From NCBI GenBank assembly GCA_020431405.1, contig JAGQIK010000120.1, positions 1-52,696 on the forward strand: a DNA stretch of 52,696 bases, in the 5' to 3' direction. Below the pieces are notes generated by a model. The model worked only from the letters and a program-made list of their open reading frames with translations. It was not told the origin of the DNA and ran no database searches. This stretch comes from Myxococcales bacterium (GTDB lineage: Bacteria > Myxococcota_A > Polyangia > GCA-2747355). Below are positions 25,796 through 33,413 of this stretch, piece by piece; position 1 is the first letter of the stretch, and each line of letters begins with the position of its first letter. Position numbers and translations under genes: made by a program.

Positions 25796-27213
25796 CGACG
25801 CGGCGCGCGACGTGGTCGGTCGCGTTGATCGCGTTGGTCTGTGTGGGTGCGACGGGGTGTAAGCGATCGGGCGTGGCCGCGGGCACGGGCTCGAGCACGG
25901 GCTCGGGCTCGGGATCGGCAACCCTGGCTGGGACGGCGCAGACAAGGCTCGTCAAGGGGCTTGGAACCCAGCGCGTCAAGCCGGCGCGCTTTCCGTCGAT
26001 CGGACCGGCGGATGCGCCGGTGACGTTGGCGCTGTTTTCCTCGCCGGGCGACAACATGCGCCAGTACGTGGCGCTGCGCGCGCAGAAAAAACACCCGCGC
26101 GACGTGCGCCTGATCTGGATCTACAACACCTGGCCCGACCAGATCGACGACGCGCGGCTGACGCTCGCGGCGCACCGACAGGGGCTGTTCTGGCCGGTGC
26201 GCACCGCCGTCGGCAAGCTGCGCCGCGAGGGTGAGACGTCGCGCGCGCAGCTGCAGTGCGATGCCGCGCCGCTGCTCGACCCGCGCCACAGCGCCAACAT
26301 CGACTTCGCGCGCCTGCGCCGCCTCGGCCTCGACCTGCGCCGCCTCGCCACCGACATGCAGCGCCGCGCCATCGGGCGCGCAGTGCACGCGCACTGGCGC
26401 ATCGCCCAGGCGCTCGACCTGATGCGCCCCGCGCGCTGGATGGGTCACGACTTCCTGCTCATCAACGGCCGGCGCGTGGTCACCGTGCGCGGCGCCGTAC
26501 ACGCCAAAGACGTGCTCGCCACGCTCGAGCGCAAGATCGCCGAGGAGCTGCGGCGCGCGCGCGCGCTGCGCGCCAAAGGCACCGCGCCCGGGCGCGACCT
26601 GCAGCGTGCGCTGGCGCTGCAAAACGGCGCCAAGCGCTACGTGGAGCTTGTCATCGACGGCCGCGTGCCGCCGCGCGCCGCCGCGCTGGTGGTCGATCCC
26701 GCGGGCGCCACGCACAAGACCATCGACACACTGCAAGCCACCGCTCGGCGCGCCGTGGCGCTGCTCGGCGAGGAGCTCTCGCTGCGTATCGTGCAGCCGG
26801 GCGACGCCGCCGACGCGATCGTGGGGCCGCCGCCGCCGCGACCGCCGAGCGCCACGGCCTGGCGCACGAGCCAGCAGGAGCCGCGCGCGCGCCGCGTGCG
26901 ATCCAAGCTCGCACGTCTGCTGCGCAAGCTGCTCGACTCGAAGTCGCTGGCCTGGGGCTATCACGGCTGGCGCCGCGTGGTGCTCGTCACGCGCGCGCAC
27001 CTGGCGAGCAAACGCATCGCGCCGCTGCTCGCGCTGCTGCGCAAGAACCGCTTTTCGATCTCGCTTCTGACATACCGCCGCATCAGCGCCGAGCGGCGCC
27101 GACACCTGCAGGCCCTGCCCGCGATCAGCGCCGTGGTGGAGGTGGACGACGACACCTACGCCGATCTGCTGCTCAAAGAGCTCGTACGTTCACGCACGCG
27201 CGCGCCCGACTAG
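25792..27213 (+). CDS. Lipoprotein with a DsbA-like thioredoxin fold lacking the CxxC
   Basis: A 473-residue lipoprotein (lipobox ATGC, Gly/Ser/Thr linker). Residues about 60-85 read PSIGPADAPVTLALFSSPGDN, the usual beginning of DsbA/thioredoxin_4 domains, but where a CPYC redox site should follow there is SPGDN: both cysteines are missing. The following helical insert and MGHDFLLINGRRVVTVRG (a cis-Pro-like strand region) agree with this fold. The second half (about 285-473) is basic and Ala/Arg-rich with no known family. It is coupled to the nine-cysteine lipoprotein by a GTGA overlap. A binding or chaperone role rather than disulfide exchange is inferred. Confidence 0.72.
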   Translation: MTTRRATWSVALIALVCVGATGCKRSGVAAGTGSSTGSGSGSATLAGTAQTRLVKGLGTQRVKPARFPSIGPADAPVTLALFSSPGDNMRQYVALRAQKKHPRDVRLIWIYNTWPDQIDDARLTLAAHRQGLFWPVRTAVGKLRREGETSRAQLQCDAAPLLDPRHSANIDFARLRRLGLDLRRLATDMQRRAIGRAVHAHWRIAQALDLMRPARWMGHDFLLINGRRVVTVRGAVHAKDVLATLERKIAEELRRARALRAKGTAPGRDLQRALALQNGAKRYVELVIDGRVPPRAAALVVDPAGATHKTIDTLQATARRAVALLGEELSLRIVQPGDAADAIVGPPPPRPPSATAWRTSQQEPRARRVRSKLARLLRKLLDSKSLAWGYHGWRRVVLVTRAHLASKRIAPLLALLRKNRFSISLLTYRRISAERRRHLQALPAISAVVEVDDDTYADLLLKELVRSRTRAPD

Positions 27214-27400
27214 CCACCCGCGGAAAAGTCCTCGCTCGGACAAGCCACTGCGAGCTTGACGCACGTCACGTTGTGCGGACAAAAGTCTCCCCGTGCCCGG
27301 CGTCGCGCGACACCTGCGCCCTCGCCCTTTCGCGGTGATGCGCGCGGGCGCACGCCTTGCATCTCGGCAAGGCGGATATCTACCGCCGAGGAGGCCCACC

Positions 27401-27982
27401 ATGAGCAAGAGCCGTCTGATCGTCGCCGTCGCCTGCGCTGTGTTGTTCGCCAGCGGCTGCAAGAAAGAGCCGCCGCCGCCAGATCCCGTCGACAAGGCGC
27501 TCGCCAACGCGGGCAAAGCGATCGACAACGCCGGCAAGGCGGTCAACAACGCGCTCGACAACGCGGCCAAGGCGACCAAGGCGGCTGGCCAGGCCGCGGC
27601 CGAGGCGACCAAAGCCGCGGGCCAGGCCGCCACGGCCGCCACGGCGGCTGCGGGTCAGGCGGCTGCCGCTGCGGCGGGCGCCGCTGCCGCGGCTGGCGCG
27701 GCGGCAAGCGACCTGCTCGAGAACACCTGCGCCACCGGCGGCTGCACGCAGGTTTGCAAGCCCAAGGCGCGCTGCAAGCTGACCTGCATCGGCGGCGGCT
27801 GCACGCAGAGCTGCGCCGACAAGTCGACCTGCAAGGCCAGCTGCACCGGCGGCAAGTGCAAGCAGTCCTGCGGCGCGGGCGCCAACTGCAAGCTCAGCTG
27901 CGTTGGCGGCACGTGCGCCCAGAAATGCACCGGCGCCGCCGCCTGCAAGACCAGCTGCATCGGCGGCAGCTGCAGCAGCTAG
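27401..27982 (+). CDS. Lipoprotein with Ala-rich helix and 19-residue cysteine repeats
   Basis: A 193-residue lipoprotein: lipobox ASGC, then about 80 residues of Ala/Lys/Asn heptad-like sequence expected to form a long amphipathic helix, then four 19-residue repeats C-x4-C-x3-C-x5-C-x3 plus a partial copy (each contains GG and usually Q between cysteines 2 and 3). There are 18 cysteines in the repeat region. No family recognised; a disulfide-rich or metal-binding rod on a helical stem is inferred. A gaggagg Shine-Dalgarno (27388-27394) decides the start. The 187-nt gap upstream (27214-27400) holds no gene. Confidence 0.82.
   Translation: MSKSRLIVAVACAVLFASGCKKEPPPPDPVDKALANAGKAIDNAGKAVNNALDNAAKATKAAGQAAAEATKAAGQAATAATAAAGQAAAAAAGAAAAAGAAASDLLENTCATGGCTQVCKPKARCKLTCIGGGCTQSCADKSTCKASCTGGKCKQSCGAGANCKLSCVGGTCAQKCTGAAACKTSCIGGSCSS
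27728..27979 (+). repeat. 57-bp coding repeat (4 full units plus a partial one)
   Basis: Four in-frame 57-bp units followed by 24 nt of a fifth encode the 19-residue cysteine repeats. The DNA copies differ at many synonymous sites, so the array is old rather than a recent expansion. Confidence 0.75.
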
Positions 27983-28020
27983 CAGCGAAAGCCGCCCACC
28001 GACCTCGCGCCGCGCTCGCG

Positions 28021-28026
28021 TATACT
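28021..28026 (+). promoter_or_regulatory. Candidate -10 element (TATACT) before nth
   Basis: TATACT lies 8 nt before the ATG of the endonuclease III gene. No Shine-Dalgarno is present and no good -35 box is visible. Confidence 0.4.
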
Positions 28027-28034
28027 GCGCCGCG

Positions 28035-28688
28035 ATGGCCAAGCGCAAAGATGACGACGCCGCGCGCCGCGAGCGCCTCTACGAGGCTCTCGATGCCGCC
28101 TACCCCGATCCGCGCTGCGAGCTCGACTTCGAGACGCCGCTGCAGCTGTTGGTGGCGACGATCCTCTCGGCGCAGTGCACAGACGAGCGCGTCAATCAGG
28201 TCACGCCGGCACTGTTCGCCCGCTTCCCTGACGCCGGCGCGCTCGCCAGCAGCGACAGCGCCGAGCTCGAAGGGCTGATCCGCTCGACGGGCTTCTATCG
28301 CAACAAGGCCAAGGCCATTCGGACAGCGGCCAAACAGCTGGTGGACGATCACGGCGGCGAAGTGCCGCGCGACTTCGACGCGCTCTGTAAGCTCTCGGGC
28401 GTCGCGCGCAAGACGGCCAACCTGGTGATGGGGATCGCCTTCGGCGAGCCGACCGGCTTTGTCGTCGACACCCACGTCAAGCGCCTCGCCGGCCGCCTTG
28501 GCTTTTCCAACGAGACCAAACCGGAGAAGATCGAGCGCGACCTTTGCGCGGTGGTGCCGCAGGCGCGCTGGATCCGCCTCGGCACGCAGCTGATCCTGCA
28601 CGGACGCCGCGTCTGTGCCGCGAAGAAGCCCGATTGCGCCGCCTGCACGCTCTCGGACGACTGCCCCTCCGCCGCGGCGGCAACTTGA
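28035..28688 (+). CDS. nth: Endonuclease III (DNA glycosylase/AP lyase)
   Basis: A 217-residue base-excision repair enzyme that removes oxidised pyrimidines and cuts at the abasic site. The helix-hairpin-helix reads LSGVARKTANLVM, with catalytic lysine K126 and catalytic aspartate D145 (VDTHVKRL). The [4Fe-4S] ligands follow the family pattern C-x6-C-x2-C-x5-C at the C-terminus. Length and residue spacing match E. coli Nth (211 residues; K120, D138). The longer frame upstream of the ATG overlaps the cysteine-repeat gene and is rejected. Single gene with a TATACT element just before it. Confidence 0.96.
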   Translation: MAKRKDDDAARRERLYEALDAAYPDPRCELDFETPLQLLVATILSAQCTDERVNQVTPALFARFPDAGALASSDSAELEGLIRSTGFYRNKAKAIRTAAKQLVDDHGGEVPRDFDALCKLSGVARKTANLVMGIAFGEPTGFVVDTHVKRLAGRLGFSNETKPEKIERDLCAVVPQARWIRLGTQLILHGRRVCAAKKPDCAACTLSDDCPSAAAAT

Positions 28689-28729
28689 CCCGCCACAACT
28701 TGACCTGATCGCGGCAGAGGACCCAAGAT
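28681..28729 (+). promoter_or_regulatory. Candidate promoter with a duplicated TTGACC
   Basis: The 10-mer caacttgacc occurs twice, 15 nt apart (28681-28690 and 28696-28705). The second TTGACC is 18 nt from CAAGAT (28724-28729), a weak -10. It would serve the lectin-like lipoprotein gene that starts at 28761. Confidence 0.3.
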
Positions 28730-28760
28730 CGATCGCTGTGACCCGCAGCGACGCCACCGG

Positions 28761-29414
28761 ATGACGCGCGCCCGCGAGGCGAAAGCCGGCGCGCCGGCGG
28801 CCCTAGCACTGCTGCTGGCGCTGGGGGCGTGCCCCGGCGAGGCCCCCGTGCCGCGCGGAGACGTCCCGCTCTATCCCGACACCACGCCGGCGCCGCGCTT
28901 CGACGGCCAGCTGCCGCCGCCGCCCGACACGCGCATCACCGACATCAACGTCCAGCCCGACCTCACGCGCGACAGCGGACCACCGCCACCCGACACCGGC
29001 GGGGGCGGCGGCTGCGCAGCCAACGAGCAGGGCTTCGGCGGCAAGTGCTACCGCGTCGTGTTCACCACCAACATGACCTACAGCGCGGCCAAGTCGGCCT
29101 GCGCGCAGAACGGCGCCAGCGTCGTCGCGATCGAAACGCAGAGCGAGGACGCCTTTGTCTATTCGATGCTGCCCGCGATCACCACGGCGGCCTGGATCGG
29201 CCTCGTGCGCCAGGGCGGCAGCTTCGTCTGGGAGAGCAGCGGCGCCGGGCCCGGCTACACCAACTGGGCGCCCGGCGAGCCCAACAACGACGCGGGCAAC
29301 GAGGACTGCACCGTGCTGTGGGGGCCGGCGCTGACCTTTGCCAATCTGCGAGCGAAATGGAACGACGCGCCGTGCGACAGCACACCGCGCGACACGGTGA
29401 TCTGCGAGCGCTGA
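28761..29414 (+). CDS. Lipoprotein with a C-type lectin domain
   Basis: A 217-residue lipoprotein: lipobox LGAC, a Pro/Asp-rich stalk (to about 85) and one C-type-lectin-like domain to the end. The domain has the opening CYRVVF, the WIGL core, the calcium-site tripeptide EPN, the WND motif and paired cysteines ending VICE. EPN with WND is the arrangement that favours mannose/glucose-type sugars in animal lectins; calcium-dependent sugar binding at the cell surface is inferred. The start ATG lacks a clear Shine-Dalgarno. It precedes the formate-THF ligase by 37 nt on the same strand. Confidence 0.88.
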   Translation: MTRAREAKAGAPAALALLLALGACPGEAPVPRGDVPLYPDTTPAPRFDGQLPPPPDTRITDINVQPDLTRDSGPPPPDTGGGGGCAANEQGFGGKCYRVVFTTNMTYSAAKSACAQNGASVVAIETQSEDAFVYSMLPAITTAAWIGLVRQGGSFVWESSGAGPGYTNWAPGEPNNDAGNEDCTVLWGPALTFANLRAKWNDAPCDSTPRDTVICER

Positions 29415-29451
29415 TCACCTCTGCAAGCGAAACCTCGTGAAAGGAGACCGT

Positions 29452-31122
29452 GTGCTCAGTGACGTCGAGATCGCCCGATCGGTAACGCCTCGGCCCATCG
29501 TCGAGATCGCTGCGTCGTTGGGGCTGTCGACGCAGGACTTAGCGCCCTTCGGACACGACAAAGCCAAGATCTCGCTCGACGTGCTGTCGCGCCCGCGCGC
29601 GCGACCGCGGCGGGCGCGTATGGTGCTCGTCTCGGCGATCACACCGACGCCGGCCGGCGAGGGCAAGACGACGACGACCATCGGCCTCGGCCAGGCGCTG
29701 GCGCGGCTCGGCGAGTCGGTCTGCATCGCCCTGCGCGAGCCGTCGCTCGGCCCCTGCATGGGCATCAAGGGCGGCGCGGCCGGCGGCGGCTACAGCCAGG
29801 TCATCCCCATGGAGAGCATCAACCTGCACTTCACGGGCGACTTTCACGCCGTCACGGCGGCGCACAACCTGCTCGCCGCGGTGCTCGACAACCACATCCA
29901 CTACCGCAGCGACCTGCGCATCGACCCGCGCCGCGTGGCCTGGCGGCGCGTGATCGACATGAACGATCGCTCGCTGCGCGACATCATCGTCGGCCTCGGC
30001 GGCGTCAACCAGGGCGTGCCGCGCGAGACGGGCTTCGACATCACCGCCGCCTCCGAAGTGATGGCGATGCTGTGCCTCTCCGAGGATCTCGACGACCTAC
30101 GCCAGCGCATCGACCGCACGCTCGTCGCCTTCGACGAGTCGGGCAACCCCGTCACCGCCAAACAGCTCGAGGTCTCGGGCGCCATGCTGGCGCTGCTCAA
30201 AGACGCGCTGATGCCCAACCTCGTGCAGACGCTCGAAGGGACGCCGGCGCTCGTGCACGGCGGCCCCTTCGCCAACATCGCCCACGGCTGCAACAGCGTC
30301 GTCGCCACCAAGATGGCGCTCAAGCTCGCCGACTGGACGGTCACCGAGGCCGGCTTCGGCTTCGATCTCGGCGCCGAGAAGTTCTTCGACATCAAGTGCC
30401 AGAGCGCCGGTCTCGATCCGGCCGCCGTCGTGCTCGTCGCCACCGCGCGCGCGCTGAAGATGCACGGCGGCGCCAAGAAGCGCGAGCTCGACAAGCCCAA
30501 CGTCAGCGCCGTCGAAAAGGGCCTGCCCAACCTGGCCAAGCACATCGAGAACATCCGCTGCTTCACCGAGCGCCCCATCGTCTGCGTCAACCGCTTCTTC
30601 GCCGACAGCGACGAGGAGCTCGCCGCCATCGAGGCGCTCTGCAAGAAGATGAACGTACCGTGCGCCATCTCGGACCACTTCGCGCGCGGCGGCGAAGGCG
30701 CCGAGCCGCTGGCGCGCCTGGTGCTGGAACACGCCGAGAAGGAACCGAGCCCGTTCACGCCGCTGTACCGCTGGCAGGAGCCGGTCAAACAGAAGATCGA
30801 GAGCGTGGCGCGCAAGATGTACGGCGCCGAAGCCGTCGTCTACACGCCGACGGCCAAACGCGCGCTCAAGGAGGTGGAGCGCCTCGGCTACGAGAAGCTG
30901 CCCGTCTGCATCGCCAAGACGCAGAGCTCGCTGTCAGACAACCCCAAGCTGCGCGGGCGACCCACCGGCTTCGAGATCACCGTCAGCGACATCGTGATCA
31001 ACTCGGGCGCCGGATTCCTCGTGGTGCTCACCGGCGACATCTTGCGCATGCCGGGCCTTCCGCGCTCGCCGCAGTCGGCGCACATCGACGTCGTCGACGG
31101 TCGCATCACCGGGCTGAGCTGA
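29452..31122 (+). CDS. fhs: Formate--tetrahydrofolate ligase
   Basis: A 556-residue enzyme that makes 10-formyl-THF from formate, THF and ATP. The ATP loop is TPTPAGEGKTT (64-74); other family blocks include EPSLGPCMGIKGGAAGGG, the HFTGDFHA motif, GPFANIAHGCNS and the C-terminal SPQSAHIDV. Length is the usual 555-560 residues. Two GTG codons are possible: the one at 29452 is chosen because AAGGAG stands 5 nt before it, and it gives the family-like opening SDVEIARS; the GTG at 29437 would lie upstream of that site. It feeds one-carbon units to purine or serine synthesis. Confidence 0.96.
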   Translation: MLSDVEIARSVTPRPIVEIAASLGLSTQDLAPFGHDKAKISLDVLSRPRARPRRARMVLVSAITPTPAGEGKTTTTIGLGQALARLGESVCIALREPSLGPCMGIKGGAAGGGYSQVIPMESINLHFTGDFHAVTAAHNLLAAVLDNHIHYRSDLRIDPRRVAWRRVIDMNDRSLRDIIVGLGGVNQGVPRETGFDITAASEVMAMLCLSEDLDDLRQRIDRTLVAFDESGNPVTAKQLEVSGAMLALLKDALMPNLVQTLEGTPALVHGGPFANIAHGCNSVVATKMALKLADWTVTEAGFGFDLGAEKFFDIKCQSAGLDPAAVVLVATARALKMHGGAKKRELDKPNVSAVEKGLPNLAKHIENIRCFTERPIVCVNRFFADSDEELAAIEALCKKMNVPCAISDHFARGGEGAEPLARLVLEHAEKEPSPFTPLYRWQEPVKQKIESVARKMYGAEAVVYTPTAKRALKEVERLGYEKLPVCIAKTQSSLSDNPKLRGRPTGFEITVSDIVINSGAGFLVVLTGDILRMPGLPRSPQSAHIDVVDGRITGLS

Positions 31123-31158
31123 TATGCTGCGTGCGCTTCCGATCCGCGGAGGGGCACG

Positions 31159-32157
31159 ATGAGCGTCAGCGTAGGTATCAACGGCTTCGGCCGCTTCAGC
31201 TTGCACCTGCTTTCGTGGTGGCTCGACCGCCGCGAGCAGGCCAGCTTTAGCATCGACTTCATCAACGACGATGTGCTCGGCGCCGCGCGCGCGCTCGAGA
31301 TCATCAACAGCGATCCCTACGTGCGCTTCGACGACTACCGCGTCGAGCTCGCCGGCGACACGCTGCGCATCAAGAGCCGCGACGGCCGCACGCACGCGAT
31401 CCGCTACAGCAACGAGGCGCCGGCCGACATCCCGTGGCTCGGCCGCCCGCGCGTCATGATGGAGTGCTCGGGCAAGCTCGCCGAGGCGGCGCGCAGCCGC
31501 GCCTTCCTCAGCGGCGACACCAAGCTGGTGCTGATCTCGGCGACCTCGTGGGACGCCGACACGACGCTGGTCTACGGCTTCAACCATCAGTCGTTCGACG
31601 CCGAGACCCACCGCGTGATCTCGTACGGCTCGTGCACGGTCAACGGCTACGTGCCGCTGGCGGCGTGGGTCAACCAGCGCTTCGGCGTCATCGACAGCGA
31701 CGTGCACGTGGTGCACAACATCGTGCGCCATCGCCTCGACGCGCATCAGACCCTGCTGCGCAAGGACTGCACGCTCGAGCGCTCCGGGCCAATGCTGCTC
31801 GACTTCATCGACCAGGCGAAAAACTTCGCCGTCGTCTACTCGATCGTGCCGTGGGACGGCGTCTCGATGATCGACTACCGCTTCCGTCTGCAAAAGCCCG
31901 AGACGCGCGACGGCGTGATCGCGGCGCTGCGCCAAGCGACGGCGGCAGGTGGGGCGCTCGCGGGGCTCTACGGCCTCGAGGCTGGCGATGTCGGCCCGCA
32001 GGCCCACAACTGCACGCCCTACAGCGCGGTCTTCATCGAAGAGGGCCTCAAGGTGCGCGGCGACAACGTCTATCTGCAGGCCTACTTCGACACGGAAAAC
32101 TCGGTCAATCGCTACTTCGATCTGGCCGCCTACCTGGCGCAGAAGCTCGACGCGTGA
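31159..32157 (+). CDS. Divergent GAPDH-like dehydrogenase (possibly erythrose-4-phosphate dehydrogenase)
   Basis: A 332-residue member of the glyceraldehyde-3-phosphate dehydrogenase fold: NAD-binding GINGFGR at the N-terminus, active-site GSCTVN with C159, and H186 exactly 27 residues later as in classical GAPDH (C149/H176). It departs from the family where ASCTTN should be and in the S-loop, where the RAAA-NIIP-TGAA region is missing or much shorter; these changes touch the phosphate sites. It overlaps pdxA by 4 nt (GTGA). Because E4P dehydrogenase feeds the PdxB/SerC/PdxA route to pyridoxal phosphate, an Epd-like role is possible, but this is inference from position. A Shine-Dalgarno (cggagggg) precedes the ATG. 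Confidence 0.85.
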   Translation: MSVSVGINGFGRFSLHLLSWWLDRREQASFSIDFINDDVLGAARALEIINSDPYVRFDDYRVELAGDTLRIKSRDGRTHAIRYSNEAPADIPWLGRPRVMMECSGKLAEAARSRAFLSGDTKLVLISATSWDADTTLVYGFNHQSFDAETHRVISYGSCTVNGYVPLAAWVNQRFGVIDSDVHVVHNIVRHRLDAHQTLLRKDCTLERSGPMLLDFIDQAKNFAVVYSIVPWDGVSMIDYRFRLQKPETRDGVIAALRQATAAGGALAGLYGLEAGDVGPQAHNCTPYSAVFIEEGLKVRGDNVYLQAYFDTENSVNRYFDLAAYLAQKLDA

Positions 32158-33299
32158 CGAGGGCGCTGCCGCGGATCGCGCTGACGCTCGGCGATCCCGC
32201 CGGCATCGGCCCCGAGATTCTGGCCAAGCTGCTGGCGCGCGAGCACGCGATCTACGCGCGCTGCATTCCGGTGGTTGTCGGCGACGCGCGCGTGATGGCG
32301 CAGGCGGCCAGCATCGCCGGCGTGGGCGAGCTCGAGCTCGCGACGCTGCGCTTCGATGGCGACAGCAGCAGCGGCGAGCGTCAGCCGCTCGCGCCAGGGC
32401 GTGCCTACCTGGTCGACCTCGAGAACATCGCGCCCGAAGACTACGCGCTGGGCAAAGTCGGCGCCGCCGCCGGCCGCGCGGCGGGCGAGTTCATCGCGCG
32501 CGCCATCGAGCTGGCGCTCGCCGGCCACGTCGACGCGGTGGTGACCAACCCGATCCACAAGGAGTCGTTCATCCTCGGCGCGTGGGGCAAGCGCTACCCC
32601 GGCCACACCGAGATGTTCAGCGACCTGTGCGGCGCGCGGCGCACCTGCATGATGCTGGCGTGCGGCGCGCTGCGCGTCTGCCACGTCACGACGCACGTCT
32701 CGCTGCTCGACGCGCTGACCAAGCACATCAAACGCGAGCGCATCGCCGAGGTCATCGGCCTCGCCCACGACGCGTGCCGCGCGCTGGGCATCGCCGCGCC
32801 GCGCATCGGCGTGGCCGGCGTCAACCCGCACGCCGGCGAGGACGCGATGTTCGGCGACGAAGAGCAGCGCGAGATCGCGCCGGCCATCGCCGACGCGCGC
32901 GCGCGCGGCATCGACGCCGAGGGCCCTATCGCCGCCGACACGTTGTTTTCCAAGGCCGTCGGCGGCATGTACGACGCGGTCGTCGCCATGTACCACGACC
33001 AGGGCCACATCCCGGTCAAGCTGGCCGGCTTCAAGTACGACCACCAGAGCGGCCAATGGGACATGCGCGGCGTCAACGTCACGTTGGGCCTGCCGATCAT
33101 CCGCACCTCGGTGGACCACGGCACGGCGTTCGACAAGGCCGGCAAAGGCGTGGCGAACCACGAGAGCCTGCTCGAGGCGCTCGACTACGCGGTGGCCCTC
33201 GCCACGGGCTCAGCGCCCGTTGGTGACGAGCGCGAAGACCAGACCGAAGGTGCAGCCGATGCCGACGGCGGCGAAGGCCCGCACATCCTCGAGCGCTAG
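32154..33299 (+). CDS. pdxA: 4-hydroxythreonine-4-phosphate dehydrogenase PdxA
   Basis: A 381-residue metal- and NAD-dependent enzyme of the DXP-dependent pyridoxal phosphate pathway. Family motifs: LTLGDPAGIGPEI, TNPIHKES, YPGHTEM, GVNPHAGED, MYHDQGHIPVK and RTSVDHGTAFD, with the metal-ligand histidines present. It begins at a GTG overlapping the stop of the GAPDH-like gene. The normal end should be near the ALATG at about residue 354; some 25 extra acidic residues (DEREDQTEGAADADGG) follow, read through the region antisense to the small membrane gene, so the tail may be non-functional. PdxA paralogues also act on other 4-phospho-sugar acids, so the substrate is not fully certain. Confidence 0.92.
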   Translation: MTRALPRIALTLGDPAGIGPEILAKLLAREHAIYARCIPVVVGDARVMAQAASIAGVGELELATLRFDGDSSSGERQPLAPGRAYLVDLENIAPEDYALGKVGAAAGRAAGEFIARAIELALAGHVDAVVTNPIHKESFILGAWGKRYPGHTEMFSDLCGARRTCMMLACGALRVCHVTTHVSLLDALTKHIKRERIAEVIGLAHDACRALGIAAPRIGVAGVNPHAGEDAMFGDEEQREIAPAIADARARGIDAEGPIAADTLFSKAVGGMYDAVVAMYHDQGHIPVKLAGFKYDHQSGQWDMRGVNVTLGLPIIRTSVDHGTAFDKAGKGVANHESLLEALDYAVALATGSAPVGDEREDQTEGAADADGGEGPHILER

Positions 33300-33377
33300 C
33301 AGCGCCAGCGAGATGCCTACCGCGATGATCACGCCGCCAACGATGCGTCGCGTGATGGATGGCGCCTTGCGCGTCAT
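33210..33377 (-). CDS. Tiny two-helix membrane protein overlapping the pdxA end
   Basis: A 55-residue protein of two predicted membrane helices (about 10-28 and 32-52) with a basic N-terminus (MTRKAPSITRR). It overlaps the 3' end of pdxA by 90 nt in the opposite direction. TAGGAT stands 7 nt before the ATG, in the same layout as other genes here; that and the well-formed helices support it as real. Longer forms starting further upstream would enter the neighbouring lipoprotein gene and are rejected. Function unknown. Confidence 0.5.
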   Translation of the reverse strand: MTRKAPSITRRIVGGVIIAVGISLALLALEDVRAFAAVGIGCTFGLVFALVTNGR

Positions 33378-33384
33378 GGCGCGC

Positions 33385-33390
33385 ATCCTA
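33385..33390 (-). promoter_or_regulatory. Candidate -10 element (TAGGAT)
   Basis: On the minus strand TAGGAT is 7 nt before the ATG at 33377. It is one of two outward-facing elements in a 36-nt intergenic space. Confidence 0.4.
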
Positions 33391-33401
33391 GCACCGACTG
33401 G

Positions 33402-33407
33402 TAGTAT
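33402..33407 (+). promoter_or_regulatory. Candidate -10 element (TAGTAT)
   Basis: TAGTAT is 6 nt before the ATG at 33414 and no Shine-Dalgarno is visible. Its -35 region would lie inside the divergent small gene's promoter. Confidence 0.45.
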
Positions 33408-33413
33408 CAACGC

